Notes: generated by a model not told the origin, from the letters alone. A stretch of 64,000 nucleotides of DNA from Mesorhizobium loti (GCF_001510895.1 NZ_LPWA01000102.1:1-64000); one strand, 5' to 3'. Positions 54,487-63,821 are shown, counted from the first letter of the stretch. Numbers and translations are program-made.

Positions 54487-56157
54487 ATGTACCGTTACGA
54501 CGAGTTCGACCAAGATTTCGTAAAGGCCCGCGTCGCCGAGTTCAGCGACCAGGTCCAGCGCCGGCTTGCCGGCGAGATCACCGAGGACCAGTTTAGGCCG
54601 CTCCGGCTGATGAACGGCGTCTATCTGCAGCTGCATGCCTATATGCTGCGCATCGCCGTGCCCTACGGCACGCTGAACAGCCGGCAGTTGCGCATGCTCG
54701 GCCACATCGCCCGCAAATACGACAAGGGCTATGGCCACTTCACCACGCGTCAGAACATCCAGTTCAACTGGCCGGCGCTGTCGGACATTCCGGCGATCCT
54801 TGCCGATCTGGCGAGCGTCGAGATGCACGCCATCCAGACCAGCGGCAACTGCATCCGCAATGTCACCGCGGACCATTTCGCGGGAGCCGCCGCCGACGAG
54901 GTCGCCGATCCGCGCCCCTACGCGGAAATCCTGCGCCAGTGGTCGTCGGTGCATCCGGAATTCTCGTACCTGCCGCGCAAGTTCAAGATCGCGGTGACCG
55001 GTGCCGAGCGCGACCGCGCCGCCATCCAGACGCACGACATCGGCCTGCATCTGAAGAAGAACGCGGCCGGCGAGCTGGGCTTTGCCGTCTATGTCGGCGG
55101 TGGCCAGGGCCGCACGCCAATGGTCGCCAGGAAGATCCGCGACTTCCTGCCGGAGGCCGACCTTCTGTCCTACTGCACGGCGATCCTGCGCGTTTACAAC
55201 CTCTATGGGCGCCGTGACAACAAGTTCAAGGCACGCATCAAGATCCTCGTCCACGAGACGGGCGTCGAGGAAATCACCCGCCAGGTCGAGGCCGAATGGC
55301 AGGAGCTGAAGGACGCCGAGCTCAAGCTGCCGGAAGCAGACATCCAGGCGATCAACGCCTATTTCGCGCCGCCGGCATTGCCGGACAGGCCGGAAGGCGA
55401 CGCGCAGGTGAAGCAGGCGCGGCTCGATTCCAAAAGCTTCTCGGAATGGCTCGACCAGAATGTCGTGACCCATCGCCACCCCGACTATGCGGCGGTGACG
55501 ATCTCGCTGAAGGGCATCGGCGAGGTGCCCGGCGACGCCACCGACAGCCAGATGGAAGCGGTGGCCGACATCGCCGAGAAATACGCTTTCGACGAGTTGC
55601 GCGTCAGCCACGAGCAGAACCTGATCCTGCCGCATGTGGCCCGTGCCGACCTCAAGACGATCTATGACGCGCTGGTCGAGATCGGTCTCGCGACAGCCAA
55701 TTCAAACCTGATCAGCGACATCATCTCCTGCCCGGGCCTCGATTATTGCGCGCTGGCGACGGCGCGGTCCATTCCCGTGGCGCAGGAGATCTCGCGCCGT
55801 TTCGCCTCGCTTGAGCGGCAGCGCGAGATCGGCGAGCTGAAGTTGAAGATCTCCGGCTGCATCAATGCTTGCGGCCATCACCATGTCGGCCACATCGGCA
55901 TACTGGGCGTCGAGAAGAAGGGCTCCGAGCTCTACCAGGTGACGCTCGGCGGCTCGGCCGACGAGAACACCTCGGTCGGCGAGATCATCGGCCGCGGCTT
56001 CTCTTCGGAAGAGATCACCGATGCCATCGAGCAGATCGTCGATACCTATCTCGGCCTTCGGCTCAATCCCGATGAACGCTTTATCGACGCCTACCGCCGT
56101 GTCGGTCCCGCGCCGTTCAAGGAGGCGCTCTATGCTGGCGAAACCAAGGCCGCTTGA
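54487..56157 (+). CDS. cysI: assimilatory sulfite (or nitrite) reductase, siroheme/4Fe-4S
   Basis: 556 residues from ATG 54487; the longer open frame from 54331 only crosses DUF2849. It has the two ferredoxin-like repeats and siroheme domains of this family: GYGHFTTRQNIQFNWP, TSGNCIRNVTADHFAGAAAD, and the cluster ligands ISCPGLDYC near residue 412 and SGCINACGHHHVGHIGILG near residue 456. It reduces sulfite to sulfide with siroheme from CysG. The gene order cysG-DUF2849-cysI-cysH-DUF934 supports the sulfur rather than the nitrogen role. Its stop lies inside the start of cysH (26-base overlap). Confidence 0.93.
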   Translation: MYRYDEFDQDFVKARVAEFSDQVQRRLAGEITEDQFRPLRLMNGVYLQLHAYMLRIAVPYGTLNSRQLRMLGHIARKYDKGYGHFTTRQNIQFNWPALSDIPAILADLASVEMHAIQTSGNCIRNVTADHFAGAAADEVADPRPYAEILRQWSSVHPEFSYLPRKFKIAVTGAERDRAAIQTHDIGLHLKKNAAGELGFAVYVGGGQGRTPMVARKIRDFLPEADLLSYCTAILRVYNLYGRRDNKFKARIKILVHETGVEEITRQVEAEWQELKDAELKLPEADIQAINAYFAPPALPDRPEGDAQVKQARLDSKSFSEWLDQNVVTHRHPDYAAVTISLKGIGEVPGDATDSQMEAVADIAEKYAFDELRVSHEQNLILPHVARADLKTIYDALVEIGLATANSNLISDIISCPGLDYCALATARSIPVAQEISRRFASLERQREIGELKLKISGCINACGHHHVGHIGILGVEKKGSELYQVTLGGSADENTSVGEIIGRGFSSEEITDAIEQIVDTYLGLRLNPDERFIDAYRRVGPAPFKEALYAGETKAA

Positions 56158-56896
56158 TCCGGTGGGCGGCGTCGAGGCCAGCGTTGCCGCGGAAGCGGCG
56201 GGGCTCGACGCGCTGCTCGGCCACCTGAAGCCGATCGAGATCATCGAGCGGTCGGTGCGCGAATCCTTCCGTGGCGAGGTCGCCGCCGTGTCGTCCTTCG
56301 GCGCGGATTCGGCGGTGCTCCTGCACATGATCGCCAAGATTGACCGGTCGCTGCCGGTGATCTTCCTCGACACCGGCAAGCATTTCGAGGAGACGCTGGG
56401 CTACCGCGACGCGCTGGTCGCCGATTTCGGCCTGACCGATGTCAGGGTGATCAAGCCGGACGAGGCGGCGCTCGAGCGTGTCGATCCGACCGGCAGGCTG
56501 CACGAAACCGATACGGATGCGTGCTGCAATGTGCGCAAGGTCGAGCCGCTGGCGCGCGGCGTCGAGCCGTTCCGCGCCTGGTTCACCGGACGCAAGCGTT
56601 TCCAGGCTTCGACGCGCGCAGCACTTCCGGTCTTCGAGGCGGTCGGCTCGCGCATCCGCATCAATCCGCTCGCGCGCTGGACGACGTCGGACCAGGCCGA
56701 CTACATGCGCGCGCATGCGCTGCGCGAAAATCCGCTGGTCGCCTATGGCTATCTCTCGATCGGTTGCTTCCCCTGCACGCAGCCGGTACAGCCCGGCGAG
56801 GATGCGCGCAGCGGCCGCTGGGCAGGGCACGCCAAGACCGAGTGCGGCATCCACCTGTCGGGACTGGAAAAGTCGCTGACCGACGCATCACTTTAA
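56132..56896 (+). CDS. cysH: adenylyl-sulfate (APS) reductase
   Basis: 254 residues from ATG 56132 with AGGAGG upstream. The PP-loop-like region is VAAVSSFGADSAVLLHMIAK, followed by VIFLDTGKHFEETLGYRDAL. The paired cysteines DACCNVRKVEPL and YLSIGCFPCTQPV are the 4Fe-4S ligands that distinguish APS reductases from the cluster-free PAPS enzymes. The C-terminal catalytic Cys is in TECGIHL. It reduces activated sulfate to sulfite for CysI. Confidence 0.93.
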   Translation: MLAKPRPLDPVGGVEASVAAEAAGLDALLGHLKPIEIIERSVRESFRGEVAAVSSFGADSAVLLHMIAKIDRSLPVIFLDTGKHFEETLGYRDALVADFGLTDVRVIKPDEAALERVDPTGRLHETDTDACCNVRKVEPLARGVEPFRAWFTGRKRFQASTRAALPVFEAVGSRIRINPLARWTTSDQADYMRAHALRENPLVAYGYLSIGCFPCTQPVQPGEDARSGRWAGHAKTECGIHLSGLEKSLTDASL

Positions 56897-57108
56897 GGAT
56901 ACGCCGATATTCAGGTGAGGCCGGCCTGCAAATGGCGGCTTCCTGCGCTTCCGGCCTTCGCCGGCCGAAGCTCTGATGAGTGGCGTGGCAGTTGAATTTA
57001 GGCTACGGCCGGCGTAGGTCGGTGCTCACGTACTTCAAGTACGTTCCGCTCCGGTTCTCGGAAGCCACCATTTTCGACTCGGCCCGACCTGAATAGCGAC
57101 GTATCCTT
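56895..57108. repeat. large imperfect inverted repeat between cysH and DUF934
   Basis: The left arm starts AAGGATACGCCGATATTCAG and the right arm, read on the other strand, starts AAGGATACGTCGCTATTCAG. Similarity continues for about 50 bases, through GGT and AATGG(C/T)GGCTTCC. About 110 bases of centre contain the smaller palindromes CCGGCCTTCGCCGG and GTACTTCAAGTAC. No open reading frame is inside. It looks like a mobile or REP-like palindromic unit inserted in the operon. Confidence 0.65.
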
Positions 57109-57135
57109 GGAATCTTTGGGGCTTTAGGAATTTTG

Positions 57136-57667
57136 ATGACTGAATCGACGACACCAGGGACGCGCCTCTGGACCCCGAAGGGTTTTCGGGAGGATGACTG
57201 GACCCACGCCGAGAGCGCCGAGGCGCTCGCCGGCAATGGCCGCTTCATCCTGCCGTTGCAGGTTTTTTGGGCTCGACGGCGAGGTCCGCAAGTCGGCGCG
57301 CGAACGCATCGGCGTGCTCTTGCAGCCAGGCGACGAGCTCGACAAGATCGTTGGCCTGCTCGACCAGCTGTCGCTGGTGGCGCTCGCCTTTCCAGCGTTC
57401 AATGACGGCCGCTCCTTCTCCAAGGGCGAGCTGCTGCGCAGCCGGCACAACTTCAAGGGCGCGATCCGCGCCACGGGCCAGGTGTTGGTCGACCAGCTGC
57501 CGCATATGCTGCGGCTCGGCTTCGACGAGTTCGAGGTTTCCAATCCGGTGCTCCTGAAGCGGCTGGAGGAAGGGCGCACTGGCGGCCTGCCGGTCTACTA
57601 CCAGCCGGCCGTGGAGCCGGAAGCCAAGGGCCCGAAATATTCGTGGCGGCGCAAGCGCCCCGGCTGA
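57136..57667 (+). pseudogene. DUF934 protein of the sulfur operon, frameshifted at a T run
   Basis: Starts at ATG 57136 (TPGTRLWTPKGFREDDWTHA, then GRFILPLQVF). At about 57266 a run of six T breaks the frame; the next frame continues with FGLDGEVRKSARERIGVLLQ, FPAFNDGRSFSKGELLRSRH and GQVLVDQLPHMLRLGFDEFE, the DUF934 core, to 57667. One T too many, or two too few, would explain it. The family always accompanies sulfite reductase genes in proteobacteria; its biochemical role is not established. It is separated from cysH by the large inverted repeat. Confidence 0.85.
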
Positions 57668-57718
57668 GGCGGTCGAAAGGCCTTATCGGAAAGGAAATTG
57701 CAGTTCGGCCAGCCTTTG

Positions 57719-57806
57719 CTGGTCTGACCAGGAATCCGGCTTTCGACTGTCGGGTAAAGGTCAGATTCGCTCTTACGCAGCCGTGGCGCCGATCTGGTCA
57801 GACCAC
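57719..57806. promoter_or_regulatory. two GntR/FadR-type operator-like palindromes
   Basis: CTGGTCTGACCAG at 57719 and CTGGTCAGACCACT at 57794 share the TGGTCnGACCA core used by FadR-subfamily regulators such as LldR and PdhR. They lie 75 bases apart, about seven helical turns, upstream of the DJ-1/PfpI gene. No GntR gene is adjacent. Confidence 0.55.
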
Positions 57807-57852
57807 TTGCGCGTTTTGGTCTTCCCCTTCCACCGTCTTGCCCTTAGGATAG

Positions 57853-57883
57853 GGCTATTATTTCGCGCCTCGAAATAATAGCC
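57853..57883 (+). promoter_or_regulatory. perfect 13-bp hairpin in the leader of the DJ-1/PfpI gene
   Basis: GGCTATTATTTCG and CGAAATAATAGCC pair perfectly around CGCCT. The hairpin ends 20 bases before the start codon, just in front of the ribosome site GGGAGGAG. It could be an operator, an mRNA stabiliser or a control of translation; the lack of a following T-run argues against a terminator. Confidence 0.55.
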
Positions 57884-57903
57884 AGCTAAGGGAGGAGACC
57901 GGT

Positions 57904-58524
57904 ATGGCAGGCAAGAAGATACTGATGCTCGTTGGCGAATTCAGCGAGGAATACGAGATTTTCGTCTTTGAGCAGGCCATGCATGCGGTCGGCCACACCG
58001 TCCATGTCGTCTGCCCGGACAAGAAGGCCGGCGATGTGCTGAAGACGTCGCTGCACGACTTCGAGGGCCACCAGACCTATACCGAAAAGCTCGGCCACGA
58101 TTACATCCTCAACAAGACCTTCGCCGATGTGAATCCCGCAGATTACGATGCGGTTTACGCGGCCGGCGGGCGCGGGCCGGAATACATTCGCATCGACAAG
58201 CGCGTGCAGGCGCTGGTCAGGCATTTCCACGAAACCGGCAAGCCGATCTTCACCATCTGCCATGGCGTGCAGATCCTGATCGCGGTCGACGGCGTGGTGC
58301 GCGGAAGGGAAGTGGCGGCGCTGCAGTATTGCGAGCCCGAGGTGACGCTCGCCGGCGGCACCTATATCGATGTTGCGCCGACCGGCGCGCATGTCGACGG
58401 CAATCTGGTGTCAGCCAAGGGATGGCCAGGACTTGCGGCTTTCATGCGGGAGTGCCTGAAGGTGCTCGGCACCGAAATCCGTCACGGCGAAGCGCTTATG
58501 CGCGACGAGCGCAAGGCGGCCTAG
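57904..58524 (+). CDS. DJ-1/PfpI-family protein
   Basis: 206 residues of the class I glutamine-amidotransferase-like fold. The nucleophile elbow is PIFTICHGVQILIAVDGVV, with Cys followed by His, and the acidic partner is in VGEFSEEYEIFVFEQ. Relatives are called proteases, deglycases or stress chaperones; which activity applies here is unknown. It has its own leader with two operator-like sites and a strong hairpin, which suggests tight single-gene control. Confidence 0.88.
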   Translation: MAGKKILMLVGEFSEEYEIFVFEQAMHAVGHTVHVVCPDKKAGDVLKTSLHDFEGHQTYTEKLGHDYILNKTFADVNPADYDAVYAAGGRGPEYIRIDKRVQALVRHFHETGKPIFTICHGVQILIAVDGVVRGREVAALQYCEPEVTLAGGTYIDVAPTGAHVDGNLVSAKGWPGLAAFMRECLKVLGTEIRHGEALMRDERKAA

Positions 58525-58571
58525 CTCTTCCGCGCCTGACGTCGTGGTACTTCACAAAGGGCGGCATGCGG

Positions 58572-58769
58572 CTAGTGACGCTCGCCGCTCACCTTGTCCG
58601 CCTCAGCCCCGTCCAGGCGATCGAGCAGGTCAGTGAGCCGCTTGGGCACCTCTTTGTCCACGCGAAATGCCGGCAGCGTGCGCAGAAGGCGCTTGGTCGC
58701 TTCGCTGCCGACCTGACGCCTGATATCGCTGGCGAGTCTGGCGCGCCTTTCTCTACTGTTGCCGTTCAT
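58572..58769 (-). CDS. small conserved-looking protein of unknown function
   Basis: 65 residues from ATG 58769 (NSRERRARLASDIRRQVGSE, then RTLPAFRVDKEVPKRLTDLL). It is basic with an amphipathic C-terminal helix, and its end weakly recalls the NepR anti-sigma helix (VPKRLTDLLDRLD), but that is a weak resemblance only. It is convergent with the DJ-1/PfpI gene and divergent from grpE. Longer in-frame starts up to 59003 would overlap the grpE start region. Confidence 0.5.
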   Translation of the reverse strand: MNGNSRERRARLASDIRRQVGSEATKRLLRTLPAFRVDKEVPKRLTDLLDRLDGAEADKVSGERH

Positions 58770-58987
58770 GGTCCCAAAATCCTGTGTCGGCTTCGAAACT
58801 CCTGCGGTCCGACAATGGTTCCCGCATCGAGCCGTGGAGGCAAGCAAAGCCGCCCGGTACGGTAAAATTTGAATTAATTTGGAGCGGTTGGGGGAAGGCC
58901 GCCAGCGGTGCTTGCCCCTTGATTTTTGGCCTTTAAACCTCGATATCGGGCGCAAATCCAAACCAATCCGAATGACGGGATAAGGCG

Positions 58988-59653
58988 ATGAGCGACCAGG
59001 CAAAAGACGAACGCGCGCCCGAGGAAATCGAAACCACCCAGGCTTCCGGCGCCCAGGCTTCCGGAGCCCAGGCTTCCGGCGAACGTGCGGAAGGCGGCGT
59101 CGACGGCGACTATGAAGCGCTTGTGCGGCTGTTGAAGGAAAACGAGGAATTGAAGGACCGTGCGCTGCGCGTCGCGGCCGAAATGGAAAACCTGCGGCGG
59201 CGCACCGCGCGCGACGTGCATGACGCGCGCACCTATGCGGTCGCCAACTTCGCCCGCGACATGCTGTCGGTGTCGGACAATCTGCGCCGCGCGCTGGATG
59301 CCATTCCGGCCGAGGCCAAGGCCGCGGGCGATGCCGGCTTCAAGGCGCTGATCGAGGGCGTCGACCTCACCGAGCGCGCCATGTTGTCGGCGCTGGAGCG
59401 CCACGGCGTGAAGAAGCTCGCGCCCGAGGGCGAGAAGTTCGACCCGAACTTCCACCAGGCGATGTTCGAGGTGCCCAACGCCGACGTTCCGGCCGGCACC
59501 GTCGTCCAGGTCGTGCAACCCGGCTATTCGATCGGCGAGCGCGTCTTGAGGCCGGCGATGGTCGGCGTCTCCAAGGGCGGCCCGAAGGCCGCCGCGGCTG
59601 AAGCGGCGGTCGAGCCAGGCCCGGTGAACGAGCAGGCCGAGAAGGATGCGTGA
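58988..59653 (+). CDS. grpE: nucleotide exchange factor GrpE
   Basis: 221 residues. The N-terminal tail contains a three-fold tandem repeat of five residues (QASGA), encoded by near-identical 15-base units. The long coiled coil has [20 protein letters not shown] and [20 protein letters not shown]; the C-terminal beta domain has [20 protein letters not shown] and [20 protein letters not shown]. GrpE releases ADP from DnaK. No hrcA or dnaK gene is adjacent in the window. Confidence 0.96.
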   Translation: MSDQAKDERAPEEIETTQASGAQASGAQASGERAEGGVDGDYEALVRLLKENEELKDRALRVAAEMENLRRRTARDVHDARTYAVANFARDMLSVSDNLRRALDAIPAEAKAAGDAGFKALIEGVDLTERAMLSALERHGVKKLAPEGEKFDPNFHQAMFEVPNADVPAGTVVQVVQPGYSIGERVLRPAMVGVSKGGPKAAAAEAAVEPGPVNEQAEKDA

Positions 59654-59661
59654 AGGGAGCG

Positions 59662-59757
59662 AGTAGGGAGTAGGGAATAGCGAGTAGGGAAGCCGGTACC
59701 AAACGCACGGCTTCATGGTATCTACTACTCACTATTCGCTACTCACTACTCGCTCAC
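59662..59757. repeat. GAGTAG/GAATAG low-complexity inverted repeat
   Basis: GAGTAGGGAGTAGGGAATAG and its continuation at 59666 onward are mirrored on the other strand at 59724-59753 (CTACTCACTATTCGCTACTC). The two arms can fold into a long hairpin around a 40-base centre and may act as the grpE terminator. A further block of the same 7-base family occurs at 60388-60420. Confidence 0.65.
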
Positions 59758-59758
59758 C

Positions 59759-60391
59759 ATGAATCCCATCGAGCTGCTCGACTATGCCGGCGTCGCGGTT
59801 TTCGCGGCGACGGGTGCGCTTGCGGCCTCGCGCAAGGAACTCGATATCATCGGCTTCCTGTTCCTGGCCAGCGTCACCGGCATCGGCGGCGGGACGCTGC
59901 GCGACGTCATCCTCAACCTGCCGGTGTTCTGGGTTGCCAATAGCAGTTATGTGCTGATCTGCGCCGTTGTCGCCGTGCTTGTTTTCTTCAGCGCCCATCG
60001 CGTCGAATCCCGCTACAAGCTCTTGCTCTGGCTCGATGCGATCGGGCTTGCCGCCTTTGCGGTGATGGGAGCTGCAAAGGGCTTGGCGATCACCGGCTCG
60101 CCGGTCGTGTCCGTCATCACCGGGGTGCTCACGGCGACCTTCGGCGGCATATTGCGCGACCTGCTGGCCGGCGAGCCTTCCGTGCTGTTGAGACCCGAGA
60201 TCTATGTCACGGCCGCTCTTGCGGGTGCGGCGCTCTTCACGCTTTGCGATCTTGTCGGAATGCCGGCGCTTCCATCCAGCCTGCTCGGCTTCGCGGCCGC
60301 TTTCCTGGTACGCGGGGGAGCGCTCGAATTCGGCTGGTCGTTCCCGGCCTATAAGAGCCGGCCCGGCCGGAGGCCGGAAGATATTCCATGA
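59759..60391 (+). CDS. TRIC-type cation channel family protein (YicG/UPF0126)
   Basis: 210 residues with seven membrane segments in two repeats. Each repeat carries the glycine motif of the family: SVTGIGGGTLRDVILNLPVF and LTATFGGILRDLLAGEPSVL. The prokaryotic members form trimeric cation channels. It is convergent with the olsB-like gene and flanked on both sides by GAGTAG-type repeats. Confidence 0.88.
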   Translation: MNPIELLDYAGVAVFAATGALAASRKELDIIGFLFLASVTGIGGGTLRDVILNLPVFWVANSSYVLICAVVAVLVFFSAHRVESRYKLLLWLDAIGLAAFAVMGAAKGLAITGSPVVSVITGVLTATFGGILRDLLAGEPSVLLRPEIYVTAALAGAALFTLCDLVGMPALPSSLLGFAAAFLVRGGALEFGWSFPAYKSRPGRRPEDIP

Positions 60392-60471
60392 GCGAGTAGC
60401 GAATAGGGAGTAGCGAATAGGGCTGTTGCCGACAGCCACCGTCCGTTACGGCTTTCGCCATTTCGCTGGAA

Positions 60472-61335
60472 TCACGCCGCGAAGCGCTGCCCTTCACCGC
60501 CATAGTAGTTGACGTAGCGGGCGCCAATTTCCTTGACCGGCATGACGACGAAGACATCGACGGTCGAGAATTCGTGGTCGATGACGCAACCGTCGCCGAT
60601 ACGGGCACCGACGCGCAGGTAGCCTTTGACCAGCGGCGGCATGGCGGCGATCGCCGCCTTGGCGTTGACGGCCTCGATCGGCATCAGGTCCATCGAGCAG
60701 TAGCGGCCGGCCACCGCCCGCACATCCCAGGCCTGGTCGGTGCGGCAGTGATGGGCGAGATAGGTGAGCGCCTCGGCATGCGCGGCCGGCACGATGCCGT
60801 GGAAGGAGGCGCAGCCGGTCATCACGCCGATGCCGTAATGGTTGATATAGGCCCAGATGCCTTGCCAGAGCGCCTCGATGGTGCGCTTGGAGCGGTATTC
60901 CGGCAGCACGCAAGAGCGGCCGAGCTCAAGGAAGCGCTGACCCGGATGGCGCGCGACCAGCTTGGTCAACTCGAACTCGCCCTCGGAGTAGAAGCCGCCG
61001 GCGGCCGTGGCGATCTCCTGCCGCAAAAGGCGATAGGTGCCGACGATGCGCCGATGCTCGGGACCAGGAAGCGAGGTGTCGAAAACCAGGAGATGATCGC
61101 AGAGCGGGTCGAAACGGTCGGCATCGCGCCGGTCCTGCGCCTGGAACAGATCCTTCCTCGCGCCAAGCTCGTCATAAAATACCCGGTAGCGCACTTCCTG
61201 GGCGGCGGCGATCTCGGCCTCATTGCGGGCAAGCCGCACTTCAAGGTTGCCGATACGGCCCAGCGGTGCGCCGCTTGCGACGGCGTCGCCGTACGCGCGC
61301 CGAGCAAAGCGCTGGCGTTCGGCCGAGTGTCGCAT
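60472..61335 (-). CDS. olsB: OlsB-type ornithine-acyl-ACP N-acyltransferase
   Basis: 287 residues of the acyltransferase family that makes lyso-ornithine lipid. Motifs are EVRYRVFYDELGARKDLFQA, RRIVGTYRLLRQEIA, FLELGRSCVLPEYRSKRTIE and CASFHGIVPAAHAEALTYLA. The length matches rhizobial OlsB. In rhizobia OlsB, with OlsA, makes the phosphorus-free ornithine lipids used under phosphate limitation. No olsA gene is in the window. The start at 61335 has no strong ribosome site, so it is provisional. Confidence 0.85.
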   Translation of the reverse strand: MRHSAERQRFARRAYGDAVASGAPLGRIGNLEVRLARNEAEIAAAQEVRYRVFYDELGARKDLFQAQDRRDADRFDPLCDHLLVFDTSLPGPEHRRIVGTYRLLRQEIATAAGGFYSEGEFELTKLVARHPGQRFLELGRSCVLPEYRSKRTIEALWQGIWAYINHYGIGVMTGCASFHGIVPAAHAEALTYLAHHCRTDQAWDVRAVAGRYCSMDLMPIEAVNAKAAIAAMPPLVKGYLRVGARIGDGCVIDHEFSTVDVFVVMPVKEIGARYVNYYGGEGQRFAA

Positions 61336-61541
61336 TCAGGCATGACTGTATGCACGAGTGATTCTCTCCTTCGAGCCATCCCTCTTGGCACGGGGATACG
61401 GTGTAGGTGCAACAGGATTGTGACAGTACCGTGATACGACGGGCCCGGCAATACTTCGTCGGCTGGGCAATACCCTCAACCGGCTATGTTACGGCTGCGA
61501 AAGCCAAGCAAACCAAGGCGTTCGCGAAACCTAAAAAATCG

Positions 61542-63821
61542 TTACGCCGCAACCTGGCCTTCGACGGCCCGGACGAGCGCATCGGGGTCGAGAGGCTTGG
61601 TGACGAAGCCGCTGGCGCCGTGGGCCAGCACGGTGTGGCGCGTCTTTTCCTGGCTGTCGGCCGAAAGAACCATGATCGGGATCGGCGGCACGGCAAGCGC
61701 TTCCTCATGGCGGCGGATGGCGGCGATCGCGTCCAGCCCGTCCATCACCGGCATGTGCAGGTCCATCAGAACCACGTCGAAACGATGCTTGAGGCCGGCA
61801 TCGGTGACGGCCTCGACCGCGGCCTTGCCGTTGCCGACGATCTTGACGCGATGTCCGGCCTTGAGCAGCGTGGCGCGGGCAAGCATTGCGTTGATGTCAT
61901 TGTCCTCGGCTATCAGCACGGACAGGCCCTGGTCGCGGCGGCGCGCGGACGTGACACCGCGCGGTTCCGGCCGCGGCTCGGCCGGCGTGGGCACGTGGCT
62001 GGTCAACAGTACGCGCAGCAGCGTTTCGCCGCGCACCGGCCGGGCGAGGAACGTCGCGTAGCCGTTGGTACGGAACTCGCCAAGCATGCCGCGATCGGTC
62101 GGGGCGATCAGAGTGATTGCCTCGCAATCGACAAAGCCGCTCTCACGCAGGCGCCTGAGCAGGCGGCCGTCGCTGTTTTCAAGCGTGGCATCGATCAGAA
62201 GCACGTTGCAGCCGGCGGCAAACGGAGCGGCCTGCACAGGCGTCGCGACGATATCGACCGCACCGCCGTGGGCGCGGATGGCGCGGGCGATGGCATCGGC
62301 CTCGACCGCGTTTTTCGACACGATCACCGCGCGCCGGTCCGAGAGGATGTTCTGGCGATGCGGCGGCGGTTCGGTTGCCGCGGTGGCGGGGATCTCGAAG
62401 ACGAATTCGGACCCTTCGCCGAGCCGGCTCGAAACCGAGATCGTGCCGCCCATGGCGATCACCAGCCGCCTGGAAATGGCAAGGCCGAGCCCGGCGCCGC
62501 CATGCACCCTTGTCGAGGTGCCGTCGGATTGCTCGAACTCCTCGAAGATGCGCTCCATGTCCTCTTCGCGCAGCCCCGGACCCGTGTCGGCGATGGTGAA
62601 GCAGATGCGGTCGGTGCTCTCGGTCCGGGCACGCGCGACGGTGAGCAGAACGCCGCCAGCGTCGGTGAACTTGACGGCGTTGCCGATGAGGTTGAGCAGC
62701 ACCTGGCGCACGCGGCCAGGGTCGGCGGTGATCATCTGCGGCACATCGGGCTCGACGTAACAGCCGAGACCGATGTTCTTGGAGAAGGCTTTCGCCGCCA
62801 GCAACTCGATGATGTTGTCGGCGATCTCGCGCAGCGAGGTCGGCTGCGGCTCGGGGTCGAAGCGGCCGGCCTCGATCTTGGAATAGTCGAGCAGGTCCTC
62901 GATAAGGGCAAGCAGCGCGCTCGCCGATGTGGAGACGGCGCCGACATAGGTGCGCTGCTCCGGCGACAGGTCGGTGTCGGCAAGCAGCCTCGCCATGCCC
63001 ATGATGCCGTTCATCGGCGTGCGGATCTCGTGGCTGACGGTGGCGAGGAAGCGCGACTTGGCCTGGCTTGCATATTCGGCCCGCTCGCGGGCGGTGATCA
63101 GCGAGGATTCGGCGCGCTTGCGGGCGGTGATGTCGCGCGCGATCGCCCGGTGCGACACCGCGCCCGTATCCTTGTCGCGCACCGAGAGCTCGATCCAGGA
63201 GAACCAGCGCGGCCCGTTCGGCGTACGGACGGCGACATCGGTGGAGCTCAGGCATTCATGGTTCGAGAAGGCGGCGTCGGGTACGACGCCGACATCTATG
63301 CCGAGCTCGGAGAGCGTCTTGCCGGCGAGGTCGCGCTGGTCGGTGTCGACAAGCGAGGCGAACACCTTGTTGGCATAGACGATATGGCCGTCGCGGTCGC
63401 GATGGACGACGAGATCGCCGAGCGCATCGATCAGGCCGCGAAAACGCTCCTCGCTCTCCTGCATCTCCCACATGCGGTCGGCGAGCGTCTCGATCTCGGC
63501 GCGGCTGCGGGCGGCGGTCTCGTCAAGAAGAGCCGCGGTGCGGCGCTCGGCGCTCCTGTTGCGCAGGTGCATGGCAAGGCCGGCGAGGCCCGTTGCCAAG
63601 AGGCCAATGGTGATGAAGATCGGCGCTCCGGTGAGATGCGCCAGCCCGGCCAGCACGCCTATGGCGACGATGGTCAGGAATGGCAGGCCCTCGCGGCTTT
63701 CCGCTTGCAATGCAGGCACCAGCGGCGGCGCGACAAGCACCTGCCGCTTCGGCGCGCCGGTGTCCAGCCCGTCGCCGCCTGCGGCCTTGCTGTCCTGTCT
63801 GAGGTCGGAGTCCGCGAACAT
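61542..63821 (-). CDS. membrane-bound hybrid sensor histidine kinase with two receiver domains
   Basis: 759 residues. Two membrane segments (residues about 46-87, [20 protein letters not shown] and [18 protein letters not shown]) are followed by a coiled coil. A PAS domain ([20 protein letters not shown]) comes next, then HisKA with the phosphorylated His in [16 protein letters not shown] near residue 262. HATPase_c has [11 protein letters not shown] and [16 protein letters not shown]. The first receiver domain is degenerate ([18 protein letters not shown]); the second has the phospho-acceptor Asp in [20 protein letters not shown] near residue 686. The signal sensed is not evident. No response regulator gene lies nearby, so output is through the attached receiver or an unlinked partner. 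Confidence 0.92.
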   Translation of the reverse strand: MFADSDLRQDSKAAGGDGLDTGAPKRQVLVAPPLVPALQAESREGLPFLTIVAIGVLAGLAHLTGAPIFITIGLLATGLAGLAMHLRNRSAERRTAALLDETAARSRAEIETLADRMWEMQESEERFRGLIDALGDLVVHRDRDGHIVYANKVFASLVDTDQRDLAGKTLSELGIDVGVVPDAAFSNHECLSSTDVAVRTPNGPRWFSWIELSVRDKDTGAVSHRAIARDITARKRAESSLITARERAEYASQAKSRFLATVSHEIRTPMNGIMGMARLLADTDLSPEQRTYVGAVSTSASALLALIEDLLDYSKIEAGRFDPEPQPTSLREIADNIIELLAAKAFSKNIGLGCYVEPDVPQMITADPGRVRQVLLNLIGNAVKFTDAGGVLLTVARARTESTDRICFTIADTGPGLREEDMERIFEEFEQSDGTSTRVHGGAGLGLAISRRLVIAMGGTISVSSRLGEGSEFVFEIPATAATEPPPHRQNILSDRRAVIVSKNAVEADAIARAIRAHGGAVDIVATPVQAAPFAAGCNVLLIDATLENSDGRLLRRLRESGFVDCEAITLIAPTDRGMLGEFRTNGYATFLARPVRGETLLRVLLTSHVPTPAEPRPEPRGVTSARRRDQGLSVLIAEDNDINAMLARATLLKAGHRVKIVGNGKAAVEAVTDAGLKHRFDVVLMDLHMPVMDGLDAIAAIRRHEEALAVPPIPIMVLSADSQEKTRHTVLAHGASGFVTKPLDPDALVRAVEGQVAA

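Noticed and set aside
52741..55635. Minus-strand frames (52741-54093, 54319-55635) opposite cysG and cysI
   Set aside because: Shadow frames; the plus strand shows conserved siroheme synthase and sulfite reductase motifs.
59039..59083. Tandem 15-base repeats in the grpE 5' end as a functional element
   Set aside because: They encode three in-frame QASGA-type repeats in the disordered tail of GrpE; simple coding repeat.
59662..60420. GAGTAG repeat blocks as a CRISPR array
   Set aside because: Units are 6-7 bases, directly adjoining and partly inverted; there are no spacers and no cas genes.
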